A program made the position numbers and the translations under genes. Shown here in pieces: positions 33,376 through 43,390 of a stretch of DNA of 64,000 bases. The notes below the pieces were generated by a model. The model was not told the DNA's origin. It searched no databases and saw only the letters and a list, made by a program, of their open reading frames with translations. Numbering within the stretch: the first letter of the stretch is position 1; the number at the start of each line of letters is the position of its first letter. This DNA is from Adiantum capillus-veneris (taxonomy: Eukaryota > Streptophyta > Polypodiopsida > Polypodiales > Pteridaceae): NCBI GenBank assembly GCA_014529385.2, contig CM043968.1, forward strand, positions 131,682,018-131,746,017, given 5' to 3'.

Positions 33376-33585
33376 CTTGTACTTGAAAGTCTCTTCTCCC
33401 TCAAGGCTATGATAGGCATGTCACATGAATTCCATCCAAGAGGGAAGGTAGCCTCCATGGTTGGTGCCAAATACACACTCATATATATTATCTTATAGGC
33501 TCCTCAAGCACAATTAGAGAGAAATGTCCCTCTTGATAGCTCACCATGTTGGAAGGTTGCAATTCAACAAGAAAATAGGACACGT

Positions 33586-36098
33586 TGGTGCAGCCAAAGT
33601 TGGTTTGAGCAAGAAGGTGGTCTATGCCAAGCAAAGGTAGCACGCAAGTGCAGTGTAGAAGGCTAGGGCAAGTACCAAGGTCCGGGGTAGCCAAAGGGTA
33701 GCGGAAGTGTATGCTCAATGCGGTTTTTTAGGCCAAAAAGCCTTAAAGATGAGCCCAAATAGGATAGCAGATGAAGGTTCCTACAGTGCCGAGTCAGTGC
33801 TCTAGAAGGTAGTGTTCAATATGCTCTAGAAGCCGGTCCAAACGGCTCATCCAATGGAGCCCCGTTGCTCAAGATACTGAAGTTCAAAGTTAGAAGGTTT
33901 AGCAGATCCCCGAGGGGCAGGGCAGCTGGGGACAGGTGGCCTGGGTGGATATCAACGAATACATGTGTAGAGCTCAATTATGGAGCATGCATGTCTTCTC
34001 GGATGGAAACTTGGAGCTCTGGGTAGTAGGTTATGGCCATCAAAAGTTTTTACGTGGGCCAAGTTTGAGTCCACCTCACCGCATCGGAGGATGCACCATC
34101 TGGCATCTTTTTGGCCTCGCCAAGGTTCTCGGTGATAGTGTGCATCATGTGGAGTTATCATAAATCAACAGCTTGTCAATCGGATGCTCGGTCAGCAGGA
34201 TATAGCAGGATGAATTCGGGAGCTAATGTTAAGCAGCGGATTGGCAGATGTTTTTTACCTTTTTTTGGCGGCCTTGAATAGCGAGCTCAAAAGGGCCAGA
34301 AGGCGATAAGATTTTCCCGGCCCGGGATCGACACGGTGGGAATCCGGTGGGCTTTGCGGCTTGGAAATCCAACCCTGGACCGAAAGATTGCCAGTTTATG
34401 AAGTGGGGGGGAAATTTTAATAGGAGGGTTTTTTTCAAAGGGACTTTTTTTGATGCATTGGAGGCTATCCTAAGGAGGGGCGCCCTGTCGTGCTGACATG
34501 TGGTAGAGGTTTAACCCATATGCGCAAGAGAAGGCCGGGCGGTTGGTGTATATATACAGGGTCGTGACCATCTCATAGTGTGAAGCGAGGGAAGAGGGAG
34601 CTCCCCATTCCGTGTGGCGATGGCGGGCCTCACTGGGGCGTTGTGCTGGTTGTGCGCGGTGGCGCAGAGTGTTGCTCAGCGGCATTTTGACCCAGCCAGT
34701 GGCGGCACGACAATGTTCACCACAGTGAGGGAAGAGGGAGCTCCCCATTCCGTGTGGCGATGGCGGGCCTCACTGGGGCTTTGTGCTGGTTGTGCACGGT
34801 GTCGCAGAGTGTTGCTCAGCGGCATTTTGACCCAGCCAGTGGCGGCACGACAATGTTCACCACAGCGGGTTGGCGCCTTTGTGTTGTGCGGCAGGTCACG
34901 GTGGCACCTTATGGTAACTGATGACATGGCAGTGTGCCCGGTCCCGTCGATGGCCCTTGGAGGCCCCATTTTTGAAAGCTGGGGGGAGGCAATAGCGACC
35001 TCGCTAATGCCCCCCTCCCTGGTGCATAATAAGGGAGTAGTCCCACGAGGAAAGAGAGAGAGAAAGAGAGAGCCCGAGGAGGCCTCCATGTGTACAAGGC
35101 AAAGGCAAGGAACTCATTCCAAGACCGGCCAAGCAAGGGCAAGAAAAGGCAAAGGGTAAGGAAGAAATGATTGGCCATGGTAGGACCAAGGAGAGGGTAA
35201 GGGGAAAAAGAGAGAGAAAAGAGGACTGGTGGGAGTCGGACAGAGGTAGTCAAAGGGGGAAAAAAAAAAGAGTGCAAGGCTAAGCTCCCCAAAGGGGTAA
35301 AAAATAAAGAAAAAGTAAAAATAAAAAAATGCCAAGGGGCAGTAGCGATGTCGCTAATGCACCCCCCCTCAAGTACAAAAGAAAAAGAAAGAGAGCAGAT
35401 GAAGCCAGAGTCGGCTACCTCCTCCCAAAGTTACCAAATGTGGATGGACGAATCAGAGCCCAGATGCAAAAATTGAAAGGGGCACCCCTATATAAACCAT
35501 TTGTCAGCCATTTTTCATGCTTTTTGCCGGAGTAGGCTTCTTGTCAGAGCCTTGAGCCGGTGAGCCTGCAAAGAGCCAAGGTAGAGAGTGTGTGCGAGTT
35601 CTTGGGTTGGTTTTTTTGTGCAGAGGTGTGTGCATGCAAAGCCCCAACTGCGTGTCTTCTTGCCCGACAACCATGTGGGTGTGCCATTTGATGTAAATGA
35701 GTTGTAAAGAGTGGTTGAGTAGTGGTGAAGCCTCCATTGTGTTTCTCTTGCTGTCGTTTCCCCTTCCCCCCTTCTCTTTCTCCTGCTCTGGTGTTTCCCC
35801 TCGGTGCCGGCTGTGTGGAAGTGTGTGCCCCCTTGCATCGACGGTGTTTTGTGTGAGAGAGTGATATTGAGCGGCTGTGTGCGTGTGTAAGGGTGGAGAC
35901 AGACTGTGGCATGAGGTGTGCATTGTGTGATGGATTTGTGGAGTGTGTGAGCAGTGGAAGAAGAGCAGGCAATGGTCTGCTAGTGTAAAGAGTGTTTTTG
36001 AAGGTGTTTTCTGAGAGGATAGGGGTGTTGTGGATACCCTGAGCTATATAGAGGCCCTTGTGTTTGTGCCGGGTGTGTTCCCCCATTCACCCTCTCCA
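33586..36098 (+). repeat. 5' LTR of the gag-only element
   Basis: 2513 bp. TATA-like boxes are TATATATA at 34549-34556 and TATATAAA at 35489-35496. A 140-bp segment is duplicated in tandem at about 34585-34870 (GAAGAGGGAG recurs at 34591 and 34731). Two small TAGCGA..TCGCTA inverted repeats sit at 34993-35006 and 35343-35356. The end at 36098 is set by alignment with the 3' LTR. Confidence 0.85.
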
Positions 36099-36185
36099 TC
36101 TTCTGGTGCCCCCATGGAGGAGCGTACTGATGCTCCTAGTTGATGTCGAAACGGTGTTTTTGGTAATGCCAAAGGTGCGGCCTTT

Positions 36186-36454
36186 GAAGAGTAGGTGTTG
36201 CTAATGATGGCTTGGATGGGATTCCCCATTTTCATTGGGGTCGAAGATGCGGAAACCTGGCTTCAAGATTACTGATTGTTCGTATTGGAAAGCGGTCGAA
36301 CGAGAGAAGATGGTGCGGTATAGGTGTTCCTACTCCTGGTTCGTGGCAAAGCAAGGCTATGGTTTGATGGCCTGTGTAAAGAAGAAAAGGCTGATTGTGA
36401 AGCCCTAGAGGCGGCTTTTCAAAGCAAATTTGTTGCGGATGCGCAGCTGGATCT
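36186..36454 (+). pseudogene. gag-like domain, left half
   Basis: Broken frames read as a plant Retrotrans_gag domain: GIPIFIGVEDAETWLQDY-like start near 36219-36273, FLLLVRGKARLWFDGLCKEE near 36325-36384 and ALEAAFQSKFVADAQLD near 36400-36450. It is interrupted after CAGCTGGAT by Copia-1 and continues at 41627. Without Copia-1 the reading frame runs across the site. Two frame changes precede the insertion, so it was already damaged or is read with slippage. Confidence 0.7.
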
Positions 36455-36754
36455 GTTGGAATTAGGGTTGCGGAGAAACACACACAGCTTGGAGAAGACG
36501 AAGGAAGCTCAAGGCACACAATAGAGAGTGTGTTTCTTAGTGTGCAATGGAAAGATAGATAGCCCTAGAGTGATGGGCGTATATACAATGCACGGGGGGA
36601 AAAACCTCCTAAAGAGGGAAAAAATGCCCCGGCGATCCTAGTGTGCTCACACACATCACTACCACATGTATATGGTAACAAATCCCCCCTGGAGTGATGC
36701 GGTGAACGAGAGCTGGCACATGAGTAAAGGGAAGTGCCATGCCCTGAGGACACG

Positions 36755-39700
36755 ATCAGTCCACAAAGGGGAGTAAGCCCAAAGCTTTGCGGAAAGCTTC
36801 AAGCTTCTCACGAGACAGTGCCTTTGTGAAAAGATCTGCAAGGTTGTCCTGTGTTGGCACATAAGCCAAGCTGATCTCTCCTGCTGAGAGCCTCTCCCTG
36901 ACATAGTGGTAATGCACCTCAATGTGCTTTGTGCGAGCATGAAAAACTGGGTTCCTCGCAACTGCCAATGCGCTCTGACTGTCAGTGTAGATAGTGTTGG
37001 CAGTGTCCTGTCCAACACCCAAATCAGCCATAAGGCGTCTGAGCCATACACACTCAACCGTAGCTATGAAGACTGCCCTATACTCAGCCTCACAACTTGA
37101 AGTGGCCACAGTAGGTTGCTTCTTGCTCAACCATGATATACATGAACTGCCAAGCATGAAACAAAAACCACTTGTGGACACTCGCGTGTCAAAACAACTA
37201 GCCCAATCTGGGTCTGAAAAAGCATGTAAGTCTGGCGGCACTGATCCCCCCTTGGGATAAAACAAGCCAAGATGTAAAGTGCCACTAAGGTAGCGGAAAA
37301 TCCTCTTGAAAGCCTGCCAATGCTTAGACCCTGGGCTATGCATAAATTTGCTGACCTGTGAGACTGCAAACTGAATATCTGGCCTCGTGTTGCATACATA
37401 AATGAGGCAGCCAACAACAGTTTGGTAAAGAGTGACATCAGCAGGATCACCAACATCATGTAGACTCAACTTCAAACCTGTTTCCATGGGAGTGGCAATA
37501 GGTTTGCAATCCTCAAGTCCAAACTTACATAGCAATGTCTCTATGTAACTTTTCTGACACAAGGCAATACCACCATCACACTGCTTAAACTGTATACCCA
37601 AGTAATGATGCAACAGCCCCAAATCTTTCATCTTGAAAGTAGCATTCAAATCAGCCTTAAATTCAGCAATATGTCTCTCATTTGGTCCAGTGATCAACAA
37701 ATCATCAACATAAAGAACCACGATGAGAAATACATCACCCTCACGCTTTACATACAATGTGCTTTCTGTTGGACTGTTACGAAAGCCTTGTTTGACCAAA
37801 TGAGTGTCAGCTTTCTCATACCAAGCACGAGGAGATTGCTTCAACCCATACAAAGCCTTGTTACATTTGCACACTTTGTCCTCTTGTCCTTTTATGACAA
37901 AACCGCGAGGCTGCGTTACATAAACTTCCTCAAATATGTCACCATTCAAGAAAGCAGTAACAATGTCTGATTGATGTACATCCCAACCAAGATGAGGTGC
38001 CAATGCACATAGAAAACGCACAGTAGTCATATGACAAGTGGGAGCAAAAGTCTCTTCATAATCTATGCCTTTTTGCTGTGCATAACCCTTTGCAACAAGT
38101 CGAGCCTTATGGCGATCGATCTCACCATCCGGCTTGCGTTTTAACTTGTAAACCCACTTCGTACCAATGGCCTTTTTGCCAGGAGTAAAATCACATAAAG
38201 TCCATGTGTCATTTTCTATAAGTGCATCATATTCTGATTGCATGGCAGCCATCCAATTTTCTGAATTCTGTGCTTCATCAAAAGTCAGAGGGTCCTCAAC
38301 ATCATGTAAGCTAGACACAGCCAAAGCATAACAATCTGATGCATAAGATGCATGGCGAGCGCCTGAACGAGTACGACTAGAGAAAGGTGCATCCAATTTA
38401 CTGTCACGCAAAGTGTGCACCAGGCATTTTGGCATACCTCTAGCCTGCTCATTTTCAGCCCTTTCCTCATCAAGTACATCATGTACATCTGCATCAGTAA
38501 TAGGCTGATCTAAAACATTTTCAAAAACCCCCATAGGCTGTACATTTGCCTCATTGGAACTTACATTCGTATTTCCACCATTGAAAAGAGGCAACAAAGT
38601 GTCATAAATGTCCTGTGAGCTTACATTACTGTCTCTAGTACATGACAGCAAGGGCTGAACAGAATCTTCCACAAACACTACATCCCGTGAAACCAGAATA
38701 CGTTTTGTTTGCGGATGATACAACCTGTAACCTTTACTTTCAACACTATAACCAACAAAAATACATTTGACAGCCTTATCATCCAATTTTCTTCGCTGCA
38801 CTTGTGGCACCAAAGCATATGCGAAACAGCCAAAAACACGCATGTGCTCAATAGAAGGGTTTCTATCATGCCATGCTTCATATGGAGTAATAGACTGCAA
38901 AGCTTTCGTAGGACACCTGTTAAGTACATAAGTGGCACACATGATGGCCTCAAGCCAAAAAGAATGCGATAAAGCTTGACTTTTGACCATACATCGTGCC
39001 ATTTCCGTCAATGACCTGTTTTTCCTCTCAGCAACACCATTTTGCTGATGCGTATAAGGCACTGTACATTGGTGTTTTATCCCACGACTAGCCAGAAATG
39101 CATTAAATTCATGAGACATGTACTCCCCCCCTCGATCGGAACGGAGGGTGCCCATAGTACATTTCGAGACATTTTCAACCATAGCCAGAAATTGTTTGAA
39201 GCACATAAAAACTTCGGACTTTGATTTAAGCGGAAATACCCATGCATGCCTGGAGTAATCATCAATGAAAGTCACAAAGTACAGGTAATTTCCCAAGGAC
39301 GGAGTTTGCATTGGCCCACAAACATCACTATGCACAAGCTACAACCTGCATGTGGCCCGAACTGAACCATCCTTTGGAAACTTAGAACGCTGCATCTTAC
39401 CCAAAATACAGCCTTCACAAACATGTTTGACAGGTGCTTCAAGAGGCGGCAATGAAGCAACCATATCAGATTTCTGCAAACGTAGCAAACTGGCAAAATT
39501 CAGATGACCAAAACGTGCATGCCAAAGTTTTGCATCTGAAATAGCCCTTGAATTTGCAACAGCATTTGCAAAATTTTGTCCACACTTGTCATACAAAGTG
39601 AGCTTATACAACCCACGGCAAAAAAGCCCATATGCAACAATTTCATCACCAAAACTGAGATCATGAACTGTACATCTGTCATCCACAAATTTGACTACAA

Positions 39701-41033
39701 GTCCAAGGCTAGCAAGTGCGGATACAGACAAGAGATTCTTATTGATCCCAGGTACATAAAGTGCATCAAGAAGTGTGAAGGAACTGCCATTAGCAGCAGT
39801 GAGCACAATCTTTCCAACTCCCTGAACTGGATAAGAGGCGTTGTTGGCACAAGTGACTGAATTCCCATGAGGGACAGACTCGAGAGAGGTAAACAATTCA
39901 CGATGTGAGGTAATGTGCTTTGTAGCACCACTGTCAAAATACCACACATGTGAATCTGCAGCAATTGACAAGCATGCATCATGGACAACAGGATTGTAAG
40001 TGCACTCTGCGCTAAAAGCCCATTCTGCATCAACATCAACAACACAGTCTCCTTTCACAGAAGACTCAACAATGGCTGCATTTGTAGTGGAACCAACATT
40101 TGCAGTGGAACCACCCTCTTTCTTCTTAGCCTCTTTGGCCTTCAACTTAGGACACGACTTGATCAAGTGATCATTGGCTTTACAATAATGGCAACACATC
40201 TTCTTTTTGCCCTTATCACCATAATTGCCAGACGAAGTACTGCCAGCAGAAGCATTAGGAACATAATTTTTGCCACTCGCAGCAGAACCATAAGAAGTGG
40301 TTGCATTGCTGTTACCACCCTTTCTTTGAGAAGCAATAAAAGCCTGTTCAACTGCACACTGTCTAGTCCTATTTTTTCTGGACAGTGACTCTTGCAACAG
40401 CAATGTGCATAATGCATCAAACTTGACAACTTCTGGATTTCTTTGGGTCATCAGTCTCCAAGTACTAGCAAAAGTCTGGTAGGAATCTGGTAAGGCATCA
40501 AGAACAGTCTGCACAAGGGAACTATCTGAAATGACTTCACCTGCAAAAATAAGCTGCTCATTGATATCCTTGACACTAGCAAGGAAAGTGTCCATATCAT
40601 CTTCCTCATGCATAATCTTCGACTCCAGCTCTTTATGCAGCAAAGCAATTTTAGCCTCATTGCGGCTTGCATAAAGACCTGCTAGAATATCCCAAGCCTG
40701 TTTTGCTGAACGGATGTGAGGAACAATGTTGCGTTTCACAGACAACGCAATCAATGCCTGAGCCTGCGCATCCTTAACATCCCAACGAGCTTGTTCTGCC
40801 GTAGGCAAAACAACTCTAACACCTGCAATCCTTGCAGCAAGACCTGCAACATCCTCAACATCGCCTACATCCTCAGAACCAGGACGTACATCAATGCCCT
40901 GCACAATGTTCCAGACACCCTTTGACACAAGAACATGTTGCATCATATAAGCCCACATAGGGTAGTTGTCCCCATCCAACCTGTCCTCAGTAGCAAACAT
41001 CTTGAACACATCTGTGTTGTTGTTGTCAGCCAT
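36755..41033 (-). pseudogene. gag-pol: Copia-1 gag-pol, one nonsense codon
   Basis: One reading frame of about 1425 codons from the ATG at 41033 (MADNNNTDVFKMFATEDRL; the upstream in-frame ATG at 41093 is in the leader). In order: UBN2-type gag; CCHC knuckle CCHYCKANDHLIKSC; protease WYFDSGATKHITS; gag-pre-integrase LWHARFGHLN with CEGCILGK; integrase HSDVCGPM, DRGGEYM and the Glu in NGVAERKNR; RT GTKWVYKLKRK.. and YVDDLLIT; RNase H DPDWASC, STSGFCF, CEAEYRA, and a C-terminal ALSREKLEAFR. A TAG at 39339-39341 between CRL and LVHSDVCGP is the only break (probably from CAG). Integrase before RT defines Ty1/copia. Confidence 0.93.
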
Positions 41034-41381
41034 GGTAAATGCTGCACCTGATGTGAAAACTGCCCGAAAATAGGAGAAATGGAGCGGGAACAACTTGTGC
41101 TATATAGTACAAACCGTAGAAGACTATAAGGCACCTATTATAAAGAAAACGGCACTGACAGAAATTCTGCACAAAATGACGAAATAGGCTGTGCAGTACT
41201 GCCTGTAGTGGAAACAGAGGCCGAGATGAGCCCAAATCAAAATTCTGAGCAGACCGAACTCTTCGAGCTTTCCCAAAATTTTTGTCGACCTGCGAATGCT
41301 GACCAAAGGTCATTGAAATCGGAGAAAGTGAGCAGGCGTGTGCTGGAGTAGCTGGCGACTAAGCCCGGGAGGACGTGAACT

Positions 41382-41393
41382 GCTCTGATACCA
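41382..41393 (-). other. Copia-1 primer-binding site
   Basis: GCTCTGATACCA on plus, i.e. TGGTATCAGAGC on minus, two bases inside the LTR at 41396. It matches initiator-Met tRNA. Confidence 0.93.
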
Positions 41394-41622
41394 ATTGTTG
41401 GAATTAGGGTTGCAGAGAAACACACACAGCTTGGAGAAGACGAAGGAAGCTCAAGGCACACAATAGAGAGTGTGTTTCTTAGTGTGCAATGGAAAGATAG
41501 ATAGCCCTAGAGTGATGGGCGTATATACAATGCACGGGGGAAAAAACCTCCTAAAGAGGGAAAAAATGCCCCAGCGGTCCTAGTGTGTTCACACACATCA
41601 CTACCACATGTATATGGTAACA

Positions 41623-41960
41623 GGATGAAGTGAAGCGGAAGCTGGACGGTTTGAAGCAAAGCTTGGAGGGTGATTTTCAGGCGTTCGAGTGGGAGTTTGA
41701 AGCCCTTTGGGGGAAATTGATCAAGGTAAATGCTAAAATGCTAGTCTTTTGAAGATAAGTAAGTTCATGGATTGCGTGCATGAAGAAGTGCGTGATAAGG
41801 TCGAATTGGATGGCCCGGTGTCATACGAAGAGGCGGTCGCTTTAGCAAAAGTGCGGACCAAAAAGATCTTGAAGAAGCACGAAGATAGGCAGGGTTTCTC
41901 AGGCACAATGATGCCAAGACAATGTGATGCGGTCGTAGCGTGCGGTCGTAGCTGAGTCGC
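41623..41960 (+). pseudogene. gag-like domain, right half
   Basis: Continues the capsid domain after Copia-1: DEVKRKLDGLKQSLEGDF.. then a stop near 41752, and KFMDCVHEEVRDKVELDG, PVSYEEAVALAKVRTKKILK at about 41763-41880. This alpha-helical pattern (..F..GL...V...V....P.SYEEAV..A) fits the end of Retrotrans_gag. No CCHC knuckle follows. Confidence 0.65.
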
Positions 41961-41962
41961 AG

Positions 41963-42370
41963 GTGGTACAAAGAGAAGTGCAAGTGCGAAAAGAACTAAG
42001 GGTTCTTTGGCTACAGAGAGACAAGATGGTTTCTATGCCGAAGATGCTGGCTAGAGCAGTTCTAATTGTGGAGGAAGTGCAGGTGGTTCCAGAATGGACA
42101 AAGGAGGTGCTGCCAAGTTCGAGTGTGACTGTAGCAGCTCCATTGGAGTGTGGAAAAGGCCAAAGAGTGCAGTTTGCGGATGAGATCAAAGTGGTGAAGC
42201 TAGAGGAGATTCCTGAGCTAGAAACAGATGAGGAGATTGGGTCGAGTGATAGTAGCTCTATGGATGCGGACGTTAGGTGGGAGACCGAGTCGTCTCAATC
42301 CAGGTATGATGAGTTTGACCTCTTACTTGTGAGTAGAGAAGCAGTGAATGTGTGCGAGGAGCAGCAATGA
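41963..42370 (+). CDS. Unknown frame in the gag-only element
   Basis: 135 codons, rich in Val and Glu, with VQFADEIKVVKLEEIPELET and an acidic serine stretch (SSDSSSMDAD). It immediately follows the gag-like part, with an overlap in reading, and could be a frameshifted gag tail. I recognise no domain. Confidence 0.35.
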   Translation: MVQREVQVRKELRVLWLQRDKMVSMPKMLARAVLIVEEVQVVPEWTKEVLPSSSVTVAAPLECGKGQRVQFADEIKVVKLEEIPELETDEEIGSSDSSSMDADVRWETESSQSRYDEFDLLLVSREAVNVCEEQQ

Positions 42371-42431
42371 GGTGCCTAGTGAAGACCAAGTGGAGTGGTC
42401 TAGGCCTATATATGGTGAAAAGTAGGTAAAG

Positions 42432-43160
42432 GTGATGTGTGGTGCCGTGCTAATGACCATGTTGGTGAAGGTAGTTGTGGAATGTGCCATGGTGGTGCAA
42501 CAGGTGCAAAGTTTTTCCAGGAGGAATAGACCAGCCGTGCCTTTGGAAGAAGACAAGGATGATGCAATAGAGAACGAGTTTCTCTCTTCTTTGGTGGAGC
42601 TTGATGCAGTGGTAGAAGAGCAGGTGATTGCAACGGACAAGCAAGTGGTGCTCATCGACCTTGAAGGGCCAGTTGAAGAGGAAGAGCTCGAGGATGCTGG
42701 AATTGAGTGCATGGTCGATGAGAAGGGCAGTGCGGAGTCAAAGATAGAGGTGCTTCATACGCAGTCAATGAACTCTATGATAGGTGACACAGATTTTAAG
42801 GTGGTGTCCAAGCTTTCTAAGGAGGCCTGTGAGTGGTGGCAGAAAGGAATGGTGATAAAAGTAGCTCTGCAATGGGTTGTTGATCAAGTACAGGATTTGC
42901 TGGATGAGGATCTAGCCTTACATGGTTGGGAGGGTCGGTTAAGTATGTCAGGTATGTTAGGTGTGTTTGATGCGAGCGATGGTGTAGGTATGTTATTGGC
43001 TGGTGAGCACGATGTTGCTCTATTTGGTGTTCTTGGAGGTGCTTTGTTGCGAGTGGGCAGTTTGCCAATGAGTGCTTGGAGTAGTAGAAGTATGTTGCTG
43101 GCGGTTTGGATATGCAGTTGGTTAGGTGCCTTGGTGTGGCACTATGCAAAGCTATTATAG
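42432..43160 (+). CDS. Unknown 242-codon frame in the gag-only element
   Basis: The longest open frame outside Copia-1 in this element. The first half is acidic (PLEEDKDDAIENEFL, GPVEEEELEDAGIEC); the last ~70 residues are hydrophobic and could form one or two membrane segments (LFGVLGGALL.., MLLAVWICSWLGALV). I know no family with this profile. It ends 230 bp before the 3' LTR, the usual place of an accessory frame, but could be chance. Confidence 0.35.
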   Translation: MMCGAVLMTMLVKVVVECAMVVQQVQSFSRRNRPAVPLEEDKDDAIENEFLSSLVELDAVVEEQVIATDKQVVLIDLEGPVEEEELEDAGIECMVDEKGSAESKIEVLHTQSMNSMIGDTDFKVVSKLSKEACEWWQKGMVIKVALQWVVDQVQDLLDEDLALHGWEGRLSMSGMLGVFDASDGVGMLLAGEHDVALFGVLGGALLRVGSLPMSAWSSRSMLLAVWICSWLGALVWHYAKLL

Positions 43161-43390
43161 GTGGATGGAGGAGACCAATGTAAGGTGTTTGACCCTGGCG
43201 GTTGATGATAGTTAAAGCAGGGGGTTGGGCAACCCGCATGAGCAAAGGTGGCGGGTGATAGATGCCAGGTTTTGTACATACGTTAGGTGCTTTGTGGTGT
43301 GCAAAGAGTTTGTTTTGGGTGTGCAGTTTTTTAGTGCAATAAGCCTATGTGTGGTTGAACATAAATGTTCAACGAGGGGGTGTGCAATGA

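Larger units (their letters stand above)
36455..41622 (-). mobile_element. Copia-1, nearly intact Ty1/copia element
   Basis: 5.17 kb, minus strand. LTRs are 36455-36680 and 41396-41622 (TGTTGGAATTAGGG...ATATGGTAACA), differing at only about 5 of 227 positions. The primer site TGGTATCAGAGC is at 41382-41393 read in minus. The polypurine tract (CCAGGGGGGATT) is at about 36681-36692. GGAT borders both ends (36449-36452 and 41623-41626), with two extra bases CT on the left, so the target duplication is imperfect. The single gag-pol frame has one nonsense codon. This is the youngest-looking element of the window. Confidence 0.93.
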
